A stretch of DNA of 64,000 nt from Sphingomonas zeae (lineage in GTDB: Bacteria > Pseudomonadota > Alphaproteobacteria > Sphingomonadales > Sphingomonadaceae). The notes under the pieces were generated by a model, which was given only the letters and a program-made list of their open reading frames with translations, was not told the DNA's origin and ran no database searches. The stretch covers positions 1 to 64,000 of the forward strand of contig NZ_JACIFA010000013.1 in assembly GCF_014197135.1 (NCBI RefSeq), in the 5' to 3' direction. Position 1 is the stretch's first letter, and every line of letters begins with the position of its first letter. The position numbers and the translations under genes are program-made. Positions 9,923-19,499 of this stretch are shown here, piece after piece.

Positions 9923-10074
9923 TGACGGCAAGCGGTGCGGGAGGGCCTTGGCGTTCCTGCACCGCAACCCATCCAGCCCTGCCAAACGCAAACGATAATT
10001 CCCTTTCTTCGAGCCCTTGGATCGGCCACCATCATCGACGAATACCGAATCTCATATAGGAAACTGGAGGGCGG

Positions 10075-12552
10075 ATGGCGGTCGATCTGACGCGGCGAGG
10101 CGTATTGGGTGCGGGGGCATTTGCCGTGGCGGCGGGAGGGCTGGGCGCCCTGCCCCTGCGGGCGCAAGCCATGACAGCCGACGACTCCCACCGCCTCTGG
10201 TTCGATACGCCCGCGACGCGCTGGGTCGACGGATTGCCGGTCGGCAACGGGCGGCTGGGCGCGATGGTGCGGGGTGGCACCGACCGCGAGATCCTATCAC
10301 TGAACGAAGACAGTTTGTGGTCGGGCTATCCCGTCGCCGACACCAAACCGGATGCCCAAGGCGAACTGGCAGGCGTGCGGCAGGCTGCGCTGGCGGGCGA
10401 TTATCACACCGCCGATGAGCGGGCGAAGCACCTGCAAGGCCCCTTTTCCAACAGCTATGCGCCGATCGGCGACCTGGTGATCGCGCTGCCGGGCAATGGC
10501 GCGGTGAGCGACTATCGCCGCGAACTCGATCTCGACCAGGCGATGGCCAGCGTCTCCTACACCGTGGGGGCGACCCGCTACCGCCGCGAGGTTTTCGTGT
10601 CGCATCCCGCGCAACTGGTCGTGGTCCGGCTGACCGCGCAAGGCGGGGCGATCGACGCCGACCTGTCGCTGGCGACGCTGTTGCGCGGATCGGCGCGGGC
10701 GGAGGGCAACCGGCTGATCCTGCACGGCAAGGCGCCGGCCTATGCCGCGCCCAACTATCATTCGGTCGCCGATCCAATCCGCTATGACGAGGCAGCCGGG
10801 CGCGGCATGATGTTCGCCGCCGTCGCGGAGGTGACGAACGACGGGGGGCGCATCGCCGTGTCGGGCGACCGGATCACGATTCGCGGCGCGCGGAGCATCG
10901 AAGTCCGCCTCAACGCCGCCACCGGCTTTCGCGGCTTCGACCAGTCCCCCGATCTGCCGATCGACGCGATCGAGGCCAAGGCGATGACCGCCCTCTCGGC
11001 AGCGCGGGGGACGGGCTATGCGACCTTGCGCGCGGCCCATGTCGCGGACCACCAGAAGCTCTATCGCCGTGCCGCGCTGAAACTCGCGGGCGGCGCGGCC
11101 GGTACGACGGCCGAACGCCGCGCGGGCAATGAACGGGCGAGCGATCCAGGGCTGGCCGCGCTGCTGTTCCATTTCGGCCGATACCTGCTGATCGCCAGTT
11201 CGCGTGCGGGGACTCAGCCCGCCAATCTCCAGGGCATCTGGAACGCCGAGGTGCGCCCGCCCTGGAGCAGCAACCACACCACCAACATCAATACCGAGAT
11301 GAACTATTGGCCCGCCGAGGTCGCCAATCTCGCCGACTGCCACACCCCGCTGTTCGACTGGGTCGAGCGGGTGGCGGTACGCGGGGCACGGGTTGCGCAA
11401 AGCTATTACGGGATGCCGGGTTGGTGCCTGCATCACAATAGCGACCTCTGGGCGATGGCCAATCCGGTCGGCGAAGGCAGCGCCGCGCCGATCTGGGCCA
11501 ACTGGCCGATGGGCGGACCTTGGCTGATGCAGCATCTCTGGCAGCATTATGCGTTCAGCGGCGACCTGAATTTCCTGCGCGAACGGGCTTGGCCGCTGAT
11601 GCGCGGGGCCGCCGAGTTCTGCGCGGCGTGGCTGGTCGCGGGGCCGGACGGACGTCTGACCACCGCGCCGTCCATCTCGCCCGAGAACGAGTTTCTCGCC
11701 CCCGACGGCAAGCCTGCGTCCATCAGCGCCGGCTGCACCATGGACCTGGCGCTGATCCGCGAGCTGTTCGCCAACTGCATTGCCGCCAGTGCGCTGCTGA
11801 AGACCGATGCGGCTTTCGCAGTCAAGTTGCACGGACTGGTCGAGCGGCTGGAACCCTATCGCATCGGCCGCCATGGCCAGTTGCAGGAATGGTCGCGCGA
11901 CTTTGTCGAGGCCGAGCCGGGCCACCGCCACATCTCGCATCTCTATCCCCTTTATCCCGGCGACGAGTTTACGCCCCGCCGCACGCCCAAATGGGCCAGG
12001 GCGGTGGCGACATCGATGCAGCGGCGCGAGGATAATGGCGGCGCGCAGACCGGATGGAGCCGCGCCTGGGCCACATGCATCTGGGCGCGCATGGGGGATG
12101 CGGAGCGCTCCGGCCGATCGATCGACGCCTTTTTCAAGGGCAGCACGCTCGACAATCTGTTCGACACCCATCCGTCGAACAAGGGGCCGATCTTTCAGAT
12201 CGACGGCAATTTCGGGATCACCGCCGCCATCGCCGAGATGCTGCTGCAAAGCCATGACGGCGCGATCGCTCTGCTGCCCGCCCTCCCCCCGGCCTGGCGC
12301 GATGGCAGCGTCCACGGCCTGCGCGCGCGCGGCGGCGTGACCGTCGATCTGCGCTGGGCGGCGGGGCAGCTCGAACAGGCCGAGCTGTTATCGGCGCTGG
12401 GCGGCGAGGTGATCGTCCGGCTCCCGGCCGGTCGCCGGGTCCGCGCGGCAAGCCGCAGCGGCCAGGCCGTGGCGATCCGCGCGACGGCGGACGGAATCCG
12501 GATCGCCACCCGCACGGGGGACCGGATCAGGCTGACCATCGGGGCCGCCTGA
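10075..12552 (+). CDS. GH95 family glycoside hydrolase (alpha-L-fucosidase / alpha-L-galactosidase)
   Basis: 825 residues with a Tat-like leader ([13 protein letters not shown]) and a probable cleavage site near ALPLRAQA, so it is exported to the periplasm. The GH95 N-terminal domain is clear ('[15 protein letters not shown]', '[11 protein letters not shown]'). The (alpha/alpha)6 catalytic part has '[17 protein letters not shown]', '[13 protein letters not shown]' with the paired asparagines, and 'SPENEF', which carries the likely acid glutamate. The family removes terminal alpha-1,2-L-fucose, or L-galactose, from plant and host glycans. With GH31 and GH43 nearby, fucosylated xyloglucan is the best guess. 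GGAGGG lies seven bases before the ATG. It converges with GH43, leaving only 10 bp between stops. Confidence 0.93.
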   Translation: MAVDLTRRGVLGAGAFAVAAGGLGALPLRAQAMTADDSHRLWFDTPATRWVDGLPVGNGRLGAMVRGGTDREILSLNEDSLWSGYPVADTKPDAQGELAGVRQAALAGDYHTADERAKHLQGPFSNSYAPIGDLVIALPGNGAVSDYRRELDLDQAMASVSYTVGATRYRREVFVSHPAQLVVVRLTAQGGAIDADLSLATLLRGSARAEGNRLILHGKAPAYAAPNYHSVADPIRYDEAAGRGMMFAAVAEVTNDGGRIAVSGDRITIRGARSIEVRLNAATGFRGFDQSPDLPIDAIEAKAMTALSAARGTGYATLRAAHVADHQKLYRRAALKLAGGAAGTTAERRAGNERASDPGLAALLFHFGRYLLIASSRAGTQPANLQGIWNAEVRPPWSSNHTTNINTEMNYWPAEVANLADCHTPLFDWVERVAVRGARVAQSYYGMPGWCLHHNSDLWAMANPVGEGSAAPIWANWPMGGPWLMQHLWQHYAFSGDLNFLRERAWPLMRGAAEFCAAWLVAGPDGRLTTAPSISPENEFLAPDGKPASISAGCTMDLALIRELFANCIAASALLKTDAAFAVKLHGLVERLEPYRIGRHGQLQEWSRDFVEAEPGHRHISHLYPLYPGDEFTPRRTPKWARAVATSMQRREDNGGAQTGWSRAWATCIWARMGDAERSGRSIDAFFKGSTLDNLFDTHPSNKGPIFQIDGNFGITAAIAEMLLQSHDGAIALLPALPPAWRDGSVHGLRARGGVTVDLRWAAGQLEQAELLSALGGEVIVRLPAGRRVRAASRSGQAVAIRATADGIRIATRTGDRIRLTIGAA

Positions 12553-12562
12553 CCGCGCCCCC

Positions 12563-13948
12563 CTATTGGCGGCGGAACTGCCAGCGGTCGAAGTCGAACA
12601 GTCCGTCGCCATCGCCGTGGAAGACCAGGAACAGGTCGTGCACGCCGGTCGCGCCGGTGACGGCAGTCGTCTGCGTCACCCAGTCCTGGCCTTCGCCGCC
12701 GGTCAGGGCCAGCGTGCCGATCTGCGGCCCGTCGACCCGGTCGAGATGGAGTGCGATCGTCGGACGACCGCGCACCCGCGCCACGCTGGCGGCAAAGCTG
12801 GCGGCCCCGCGTCCGAAGTCGACGCCACCGATCTTGATGTAACTGCGATCGGCGACGCGGGTGACATGCACGCCGCCGTCCGCCGCGCTCGCGGTCGTGA
12901 CGCCCGGCGCCCAGCGATAGGGCCGATCACGGTCGCGACCGATGCGCGAGGTCCAGGCGATCGTCTCCGCCTCCACCCAGCGATAGGGATCGAGCGGGGC
13001 GATCTGCGCCACACCCTCGTCATTCCACCAGGACAAGCGCGGAATGGTGCCGTCCGGATTGTAGCGGAACTCGCGCAACGTCACCGAGCGCCGCTCGTGA
13101 TGGATGGGGGTCAGCGCGAAGTTGAGTTCATAGTGGAAGCCGAACACATAGGAATGACCCTTATAGTCGATGATGCCGGGATGGTTGCCGGTCGACGCGG
13201 CATTGGGGTCCATGACCGGTCCCTTGTGCACCCAGGGTCCGGTGGCCCGGTCGCTCATCGCATAGCCGATCCCCTCCGGGCAGCAGCTGGAGGCATAGGC
13301 CATGTAGTAATGGGGGCCGCGCTTATAGAACCAGGGGCCTTCCTGATAGTCGATCGGCTTGGCGACCTTGACGATCTCGCCCGAGAAGCTGGTCATGTCG
13401 CGGTTCAGCCTGACGTACCACAGGTCGGGATTGCCCCAGTAGAGATAGGCCTGGCCGTCGTCGTCGATCGCGACCGTGGGATCGATCGCACCGAACCGCG
13501 CGGGGATCAGCGGCTTGCCGATCGGATCGCGGAACGGCCCCTCCGGCCGATCGGCGACCGCGACCCCGATTACCGTATCGGGCTTCCCCGCCACGCGGAC
13601 GGGCGCGTAGAGATAGAATTTGCCGTCGCGCGCGATCACCTGCGGTGCCCAGGCGCCATTGTCCTGCTCGGCCCAGGCGAAGGTCTTGAGCGAGGCGGGC
13701 GAGCCCCGGTCCGTCCAGTTGACCATGTCGGTCGAGCTGTAGAGCCGCCAGTCCCGCATGTCGAACCCGCCCGCGTCGTCCTCGTCATGGCCGGTATAGA
13801 GATAGACGACACCGTCATGGACCAGCGGCGCGGGGTCGGCGGTGAAGCGCGTCTGGATGATCGGATTGTCCGCGCCCGCGCTCATGGGCATCAGGGTCGT
13901 GGTCAGTCCGACCACCACGCCCCATATCGATCGCCATTTTCCCAGCAT
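12563..13948 (-). CDS. GH43 family glycoside hydrolase with C-terminal CBM6-like domain
   Basis: 461 residues with a signal peptide (start MLGKWRSIWG, cleaved near MSAGA). The five-bladed propeller triad is readable: base aspartate in TADPAPLVHDG, modulator aspartate in IDPTVAIDDDG, and acid glutamate in EGPWFYKRG. The C-terminal 130 residues look like a CBM6-type beta-sandwich ('WVEAETIAW', 'SYIKIGGVDFG', 'GVHDLFLVFHGDGDGLFDFD'). Likely an alpha-L-arabinofuranosidase or beta-xylosidase acting on imported or periplasmic oligosaccharides. The start at 13948 is preferred to 14053 because GGGGGA precedes it and it begins the signal peptide. It lies 59 bp after the TonB receptor on the same strand, so it is probably the last gene of that operon. 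Confidence 0.9.
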   Translation of the reverse strand: MLGKWRSIWGVVVGLTTTLMPMSAGADNPIIQTRFTADPAPLVHDGVVYLYTGHDEDDAGGFDMRDWRLYSSTDMVNWTDRGSPASLKTFAWAEQDNGAWAPQVIARDGKFYLYAPVRVAGKPDTVIGVAVADRPEGPFRDPIGKPLIPARFGAIDPTVAIDDDGQAYLYWGNPDLWYVRLNRDMTSFSGEIVKVAKPIDYQEGPWFYKRGPHYYMAYASSCCPEGIGYAMSDRATGPWVHKGPVMDPNAASTGNHPGIIDYKGHSYVFGFHYELNFALTPIHHERRSVTLREFRYNPDGTIPRLSWWNDEGVAQIAPLDPYRWVEAETIAWTSRIGRDRDRPYRWAPGVTTASAADGGVHVTRVADRSYIKIGGVDFGRGAASFAASVARVRGRPTIALHLDRVDGPQIGTLALTGGEGQDWVTQTTAVTGATGVHDLFLVFHGDGDGLFDFDRWQFRRQ

Positions 13949-14007
13949 ATCCCCCTTACCCCTGAATACCGGGCGGGGCGCATCGTTACGTCCCGCCCGC
14001 CGGTCGC

Positions 14008-16761
14008 TCAGAACCGGAAGCGCACGCCCGCCGACAACAGGCTCGCCTCCCAACGGATGTCACGCGGATAGCGCGGGTCCTTCACATAGCTGTGATAGGG
14101 CGTCTGCAGCAAATTGGTCGCATCCACGGTCAGCGTGACATTGCTGTTCAGATTATAGCTGGCCGACAGGTCGAGCCGCCCCACCGCGCCGGAATAGACG
14201 GTGGTGAACACGCCCGGCGCACCGAAGCCGTCCACATTGGCGCTGCGGTAATTATAGGCCAGGCGCACGCTCGCTGGCCCCAGTTCGTACAGGCCGATCA
14301 GGTTGAAGCTGTACTTCGACACGCCGGGCAAGGTGTTGCGCCCGCCGGTGAAATTGGCGGCCGAGGGCAATACCTGCTCGCCATCGATATACGTGAAGTT
14401 CGCCTGTGCTCCCAAGCCGCGCAGCGCGCCGGGCAGGAAGTCGAAGAAGGTGGTGCCGGCCACCTCGATGCCCTTGATCGTGCCCGACCCGGCATTGGAC
14501 GGGCGATAGACCAGGATGTCGCCGAATGGCTGGACATTGACGATCTGCGGCAGCGAATTGATGAAGCCGTTGATCTTGCGATAGAAACCAGCGACCGACA
14601 CCGACCCGGTGCGCGAGAAATAATATTCCAGCGACGCGTCGTAATTGTCCGACCGGATCGGTTGCAGGTTCGGATTGCCGCCATTGCCGGTGTAGGAAAT
14701 GTTACCCCCGACGGTCCCCTGCGACACGGTCAGCGTCGGATTGATCTGGTTGAAACCGGGCCGCGACAACGCCTGGGTCCGCGACAGGCGCAGCTTCAGC
14801 CGGTCGGTAAAGTGCAGCTGCGCGCTGATATTGGGCAGGATGTCGGTATATTGGGTCGAGGAGTCGATCGGGACCAGCACGGTGCCGTTCGCGGTCGGCA
14901 GCTGGTTGGTGCCGTTCAGCTTGTTGCGGGTCAGGATCACCCGCGCGCCGATCACGCCATCGACGGGAATGCCGATGTTGAAGGCGTAATTGACCTGCGC
15001 ATAGGCGGTATAGACCTGCTCGCGCGCCTGGAAGGCGTTGAGCGGGTTGAGATTGGGCTGCTCCGGCGCCCAGGCGGCCTGGGTCGCGGCATCCGCGCCC
15101 GAGCGGACCAGCGCCTGGCGGATATAGTCGCGCACGCTGTTGAGCTGTTGGTTGAACAGGAAAGCGTTGGGCGCGAACCAGCTGCGGAACTGCTGCACGT
15201 CGTCACCCCGGAAGCCCGGTTGGACCATGCCGCCCTGGGATACCGTCGGCACCTTGTCGATCGTGTCCTTCAGGCTGGCGAGCGAGGCATAACGGTCGCC
15301 GTAGACCGAGCTGGCGCTGCGATCACCGTAGCGCAGCCCGAACTGGAATTTCGGGAACAGCGATGAATCCGTGTCCAGTACGACATTGCCCTGCCACTGC
15401 CACTGGTCGCCCGCCGACCGGCTGCGATTCTCCAGCAAACCGCGCATGTAGAAGCTGTTCGGATTGGTGAAATCGACGCCGCTCGGCACGAAGTTGACGC
15501 TGCCCTGATCGTTCAGCTTGACCGCCAGCGACAGCGGCGTGGCCACCTGGGTCTGGAACTGGCCCCAATTCCCGCTGGCGATCGACTTGGTATAGGCCAG
15601 GTCGGTGGTGAAGACCGCGTTGCCCGTCTCCCATTTCGCGCCGAGCGCACCCTGGAAAGTGTCGGTGCGGCTGGTGCCGAACTCCTTGGACGGTCCGTTG
15701 ACCAGCCCCAGATCGACGTCGAACGACTGGAGCGTGGTGCCGTCCTGGGTCAGCACCGCGTTGCGGATCGTCGGCGGGTTGCCGCCATTGGGATTGGACT
15801 GAATCGGGATGCCGAAAAAGTCATTGGCGACGCGGTCGCGATAGCCCTGATACAGGCCGTCGAGATAGATCATCAGATTGTCGGCGGGCTTCCACTGGAT
15901 CGATCCGTTGACCGAGGGACGCTGGCGGTTGCCGCGCCGGTAATAGAGGCCGATATCCTGCGGGAAGGTGAAGTCGCGGCCGACCGAGGCGGGCAGGATC
16001 TGCTGGTTGGCGGGGACATTGTCCTGAAAGCCCTGATAGCGGATCGAGTTCAGATAACGGGTCTGGGTGAAGGAGGCGTTGATGAGCGCGCCGATCTCAC
16101 CGATCCCGGTCTGCCAGCGGTCGCTGACCAGCAGGCTGCCGATCGGATCCGCTTTCCGCGATTCCGTATTATAGACGCCGCGCGCCGCGCCCGCGATCTG
16201 GAAGCCCTTGAAGTCGAACGGGCGACGCAGGCCGACGTCGATCAGGCCCGCAATGCCGCCCTCTAGATTCTCGGCGGTCGTCGCCTTATAGACCTCGACC
16301 CGCGACAGCGCCTGGGCGGGGAAGTCCTGAATCTGGACCGAGCGGCCATCGGCGGTGAAGATTTCGCGGCCTTGCACGGTCGTCTGGACATTGGGCAGGC
16401 CACGGATCAGCACGCCGTTCGCTTCGTCGGCATAGCGCGTCACCTGCACACCGGTGACGCGCGCGATCGCCTCGGCGGCGTTGTTGTCGGGGAATTTGCC
16501 GATATCCTCGGCGACCAGCGCATCGACGATCGCGTCGGAATTGCGCTTGATGTTCTGCGCGCTGCTCAGGCTCTGGCGGATGCCGGTGACGACGATATCG
16601 GAGGTGCTCGTTGCGCTTGGATCGGCGGGCGCGGGCGTGGTTCCGGCCTGCGCCTGATCCTGGGGCGGCGTCGTGTCCTGCGCCTGGGCGGGCGCAGCCA
16701 GCGCGACCGCCATCAACGTCGAAACCGAAGCGAGCAGCGTGCCGATCTTATGCTGTTTCAT
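14008..16761 (-). CDS. TonB-dependent receptor in glycoside hydrolase operon
   Basis: 917 residues. A signal peptide starts MKQHKIGTLLAS and ends PAQAQ. Then come 'DIVVTGIRQSLSSAQNIKRN', a plug ('IGKFPDNNAAEAIARVTGV', 'VLIRGLPNVQ') and a beta-barrel ending GVRFRF. The ATG at 16761 is chosen because AAGGAGGGG stands just before it; the upstream ATG at 16806 lies above the operator-like sequence. A LacI-type half-palindrome (AAACGTTTACGG) sits 20-30 bp upstream, matching the one before GH31. Flanked by the GH-A and GH43 genes on the same strand, it is likely the importer for the oligosaccharides these enzymes handle. Confidence 0.93.
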   Translation of the reverse strand: MKQHKIGTLLASVSTLMAVALAAPAQAQDTTPPQDQAQAGTTPAPADPSATSTSDIVVTGIRQSLSSAQNIKRNSDAIVDALVAEDIGKFPDNNAAEAIARVTGVQVTRYADEANGVLIRGLPNVQTTVQGREIFTADGRSVQIQDFPAQALSRVEVYKATTAENLEGGIAGLIDVGLRRPFDFKGFQIAGAARGVYNTESRKADPIGSLLVSDRWQTGIGEIGALINASFTQTRYLNSIRYQGFQDNVPANQQILPASVGRDFTFPQDIGLYYRRGNRQRPSVNGSIQWKPADNLMIYLDGLYQGYRDRVANDFFGIPIQSNPNGGNPPTIRNAVLTQDGTTLQSFDVDLGLVNGPSKEFGTSRTDTFQGALGAKWETGNAVFTTDLAYTKSIASGNWGQFQTQVATPLSLAVKLNDQGSVNFVPSGVDFTNPNSFYMRGLLENRSRSAGDQWQWQGNVVLDTDSSLFPKFQFGLRYGDRSASSVYGDRYASLASLKDTIDKVPTVSQGGMVQPGFRGDDVQQFRSWFAPNAFLFNQQLNSVRDYIRQALVRSGADAATQAAWAPEQPNLNPLNAFQAREQVYTAYAQVNYAFNIGIPVDGVIGARVILTRNKLNGTNQLPTANGTVLVPIDSSTQYTDILPNISAQLHFTDRLKLRLSRTQALSRPGFNQINPTLTVSQGTVGGNISYTGNGGNPNLQPIRSDNYDASLEYYFSRTGSVSVAGFYRKINGFINSLPQIVNVQPFGDILVYRPSNAGSGTIKGIEVAGTTFFDFLPGALRGLGAQANFTYIDGEQVLPSAANFTGGRNTLPGVSKYSFNLIGLYELGPASVRLAYNYRSANVDGFGAPGVFTTVYSGAVGRLDLSASYNLNSNVTLTVDATNLLQTPYHSYVKDPRYPRDIRWEASLLSAGVRFRF

Positions 16762-16779
16762 GGAAACCCCTCCTTTTTT

Positions 16780-16793
16780 GAAAACGTTTACGG
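16780..16793. promoter_or_regulatory. LacI-type operator before second TonB receptor
   Basis: GAAAACGTTTACGG contains an AAACGTTT core and the full right half (CGTTTACGG) of the perfect palindrome at 23039-23054. Its position between GH-A and the receptor start suggests that the LacI regulator encoded at 23150 also controls an internal promoter here. No binding evidence is available from sequence alone. Confidence 0.6.
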
Positions 16794-16841
16794 TCGATGG
16801 TTGCAAAATGCCTGAAGCAGCCCGTCTTTACGGGTCTGCGC

Positions 16842-19499
16842 TCAGGGCAAGGGTGTGATGGCGATCCGGTCGATATTGGGTGCGTAGCGCGAGCGGAGCT
16901 GGACGCCCGGCCAGGTTTGCGACGCATAGGTGCGGCCGTCCCAGTTGGGCTGCTCCTCCCCTGCGATGCGGATGGTGTTGGCGCCTGCCTTCAGGACCAC
17001 CGGCACGGTGATTTCCCACCAGTTGTTGGCGTTGAAGCTGTGCGGCGCGCTGACCAGCATCGGCGCGGCCCCGTTGACAGAGATACGCGCGATCCGGGCG
17101 AGCGGATCGGGGTTGTAGTGCGTGGCCTTGGCCTGTTCCTCGTTCGAGAAGCGCAGGGTCAGCGCATAGGTCCCGGCGCGCGGCACCGTCACCTTGGGGA
17201 AGGTCAGCGTGTTGCCGTTGCCCGGCGCGCCGCCGATGTCGAACACCGCCCGACCGCCGCTCGCCCGCGAGGCCGCACCGATCCGCGCGGTCCCGGCAAC
17301 CTGGGCATCCTCTGCCTCGTAGAGATAAGGCGCTGGGCCGTTCTCGCGCGCGACCGACAGACCGCTCAGGCGCGGTGAACCGGCCGAAGGGGTCAGCACC
17401 ACCTTGTTGATCCCGCCCAGCAGGAACGCCCGGCCCGCCGTCGCGTCGCGGCCATTGACCGTCATCCGCACCGAACCGCCCGTCACTCCGGGCGTCAGGC
17501 GCGCCACGCCGTCCTGCGAGCCATAGACCCAGAAGGTCGCGCGGCTTCCGCGTGGCAGGGTCATCGCCCCACCGCTAGGCGCAGCTCCCTTCACCACCGC
17601 ATCCTGCACGTCATAGTGCGTGGCGGTCGCGGCGGGATCAGCGGCGGTCAGGGTGATCCGGTCAACCATCGCATTGCCCTGCGTCCGCCCTTTGCCGTCG
17701 AGGCTGCGGGTCGCCAGCGTCAGGACATGGCGGCCACGCGTCAGATGGACGACCGTATCGACATGATCGAGCACGGCGGGCTTATAGCCCAGCGGCAGCA
17801 ACAGCTCGCCCGCCGCCTTGCCGTCGATCCGCAGGAAGACGTTGGTCGCGCCCTGTGGCTCGACCAGCGGGTCCTTGTTGAAGCTGTTGGCCAGCACGCT
17901 CAGGTCGTAGCGGCCGTCGCGCGGCACATCGACCGCGAAGTCCAGCGCGGCGTCGGCTCCGGTCTTGAACCCCTCGACCAGATAGCCGTTCGAGACGTGG
18001 AAGCGGTCGACATGGTCGGGCGAACCCTCCGGCCCGCGTACGGCCAGCCCCTGGCCCTGACGGGTCGCCTTCTCCGCTTCGTAATCCTGCCGCCAGCGCG
18101 GCGTGACGGCGGCGGGACGCACACCCTGGCCCGGGGATAGGACCAGCTCATAGGCCGCTTCCTCGCGCAGCGCGGGCCAGCCGTCGCGGCCGAAGGTCAG
18201 GTTGACCTGGCCTTCCTTCACCGGCACCACGCGGTCGCCGATCACCTCTGGCGGCGCGGAGTCGCCCAACTGCCCGGTCCAACCGATCTGGCGTACCCGA
18301 ACGCGCACCGTCGGCCCGAAATCGGCGGGGATATGGGTCAGGGCGACGGTCGCATCGCCCGACTTGCCACCGAACAGCAGCCGCATCTGATCGCGCGCCG
18401 GGTCAAGCGTCGCCACGCCCTGCAAGGTATAGCTCTGGTCGGGATGCGGCGGGGTGACGGCCAGCGTATGGCCGCTCATCGTGGCATAGGCGTTGAGCAG
18501 CCACCATTGCCCGTTGCCACGATTGGCCTGGACGGCGGAGTCGCTGAGATTGCCGTCGATATTCCAATAGGCGATGTCCGCATCGACCTTGGAATCCTCG
18601 ATCGCCGCGACCCACTGCACCATCTGGCCGGGGACCGAGGTGTGGTAGTTATAGGCATATTCGTTGATGTTGACCGGCAGGTGGCGGCCCTGCCACTTGG
18701 TCCCGGCGAACAGCTTATCCTCCCATTCGCGGTATTTGCGCACGCTGGTCCGCACCGCCGCCGGGTTGCTGAGTTCGTGCCAGGTCACCACGTCGGGCAT
18801 GGTGTCGGCGGCGATGGCGTGGCGCAGGAAGCCCTCGACCTCCGGGTAGAGGATGCTGGTGTTCGGCCCCGCAATCCGCGCGCCGGGCAGTTCCTGGCGG
18901 ATCATCCGCACCGCGCGGTCCCAGGCGTCGTTGAACGCGGTCGGGTCCTTCTGCCAGCGCACATTGTTGCAGCTCTTCGGCCCCTCGGCGAACATGTTGC
19001 CGTCGGGCTCGTTGAAGGGGACGAAGACGATCCGGTCGCGATAACGCGGCGCCATGCCCTTCACCTGCCGCACCTGCGCGCGCAGTTTTTCGATGTAATT
19101 CGTCACCGACTGCGCGCAGTCCCCGGTCTTCCAGTCATAGGGGAATTCGCGGTTGATGTCGGTCATGTAGATATAGGTGTCACCGCCCGACGCATCGGTC
19201 AGCAGCGTCGACACCTCCAGCGCGTCGGCGCCGGGATGCTGCGGCCCGTCCTGCGCTTTGGTCGACACGGTGCGCAGCCCGATACCCTCGATCAGATTGG
19301 GATGCGGCAGCCGCGCATCGTAGAGACCATAGAGCGTGCCCGAGGCGCCGCCATGGAAAGCGCCCGTATCGCTGGCGAGATCGACCGTCATCCGCTCCTG
19401 CGCGAGCGCGGGCATCGCGACCGAGCCTAGCAGCGCGGCGAAAAAAAGCGGGACGGATTGGAAAGACTGGGCCATCAGGGGTTCCGGGATAAGAGTCAT
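16842..19499 (-). CDS. Clan GH-A glycoside hydrolase with C-terminal carbohydrate-binding domains
   Basis: 885 residues with a signal sequence (cleavage near MPALAQ, residue 34). The N-terminal half looks like a (beta/alpha)8 clan GH-A hydrolase: VPFNEPDGN places an acid/base glutamate at about E164, and VNINEYAYN a nucleophile at about E280, with normal spacing. The C-terminal half has at least two beta-rich modules resembling CBM6/35-type domains ('YEAEKATRQGQG', 'YEAEDAQVAGTARIG'). I cannot assign the GH family; GH39- or GH5-like are candidates. The start at 19499 overlaps the transporter stop as ATGA; an in-frame ATG at 19475 also gives a signal peptide. Expected role: periplasmic or surface glycan cleavage within the GH31 operon. 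Confidence 0.75.
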   Translation of the reverse strand: MTLIPEPLMAQSFQSVPLFFAALLGSVAMPALAQERMTVDLASDTGAFHGGASGTLYGLYDARLPHPNLIEGIGLRTVSTKAQDGPQHPGADALEVSTLLTDASGGDTYIYMTDINREFPYDWKTGDCAQSVTNYIEKLRAQVRQVKGMAPRYRDRIVFVPFNEPDGNMFAEGPKSCNNVRWQKDPTAFNDAWDRAVRMIRQELPGARIAGPNTSILYPEVEGFLRHAIAADTMPDVVTWHELSNPAAVRTSVRKYREWEDKLFAGTKWQGRHLPVNINEYAYNYHTSVPGQMVQWVAAIEDSKVDADIAYWNIDGNLSDSAVQANRGNGQWWLLNAYATMSGHTLAVTPPHPDQSYTLQGVATLDPARDQMRLLFGGKSGDATVALTHIPADFGPTVRVRVRQIGWTGQLGDSAPPEVIGDRVVPVKEGQVNLTFGRDGWPALREEAAYELVLSPGQGVRPAAVTPRWRQDYEAEKATRQGQGLAVRGPEGSPDHVDRFHVSNGYLVEGFKTGADAALDFAVDVPRDGRYDLSVLANSFNKDPLVEPQGATNVFLRIDGKAAGELLLPLGYKPAVLDHVDTVVHLTRGRHVLTLATRSLDGKGRTQGNAMVDRITLTAADPAATATHYDVQDAVVKGAAPSGGAMTLPRGSRATFWVYGSQDGVARLTPGVTGGSVRMTVNGRDATAGRAFLLGGINKVVLTPSAGSPRLSGLSVARENGPAPYLYEAEDAQVAGTARIGAASRASGGRAVFDIGGAPGNGNTLTFPKVTVPRAGTYALTLRFSNEEQAKATHYNPDPLARIARISVNGAAPMLVSAPHSFNANNWWEITVPVVLKAGANTIRIAGEEQPNWDGRTYASQTWPGVQLRSRYAPNIDRIAITPLP

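Noticed and set aside
7145..9991. 948-codon open frame on the minus strand
   Set aside because: It is the antisense shadow of the TonB receptor at 7091-9922; its product has no recognisable domain and arises from GC-rich codon structure.
10297..12315. 672-codon minus-strand frame
   Set aside because: Antisense shadow of GH95, whose motifs are clear on the plus strand.
12566..14071. 501-codon plus-strand frame
   Set aside because: Antisense shadow of GH43; low-complexity composition without homology.
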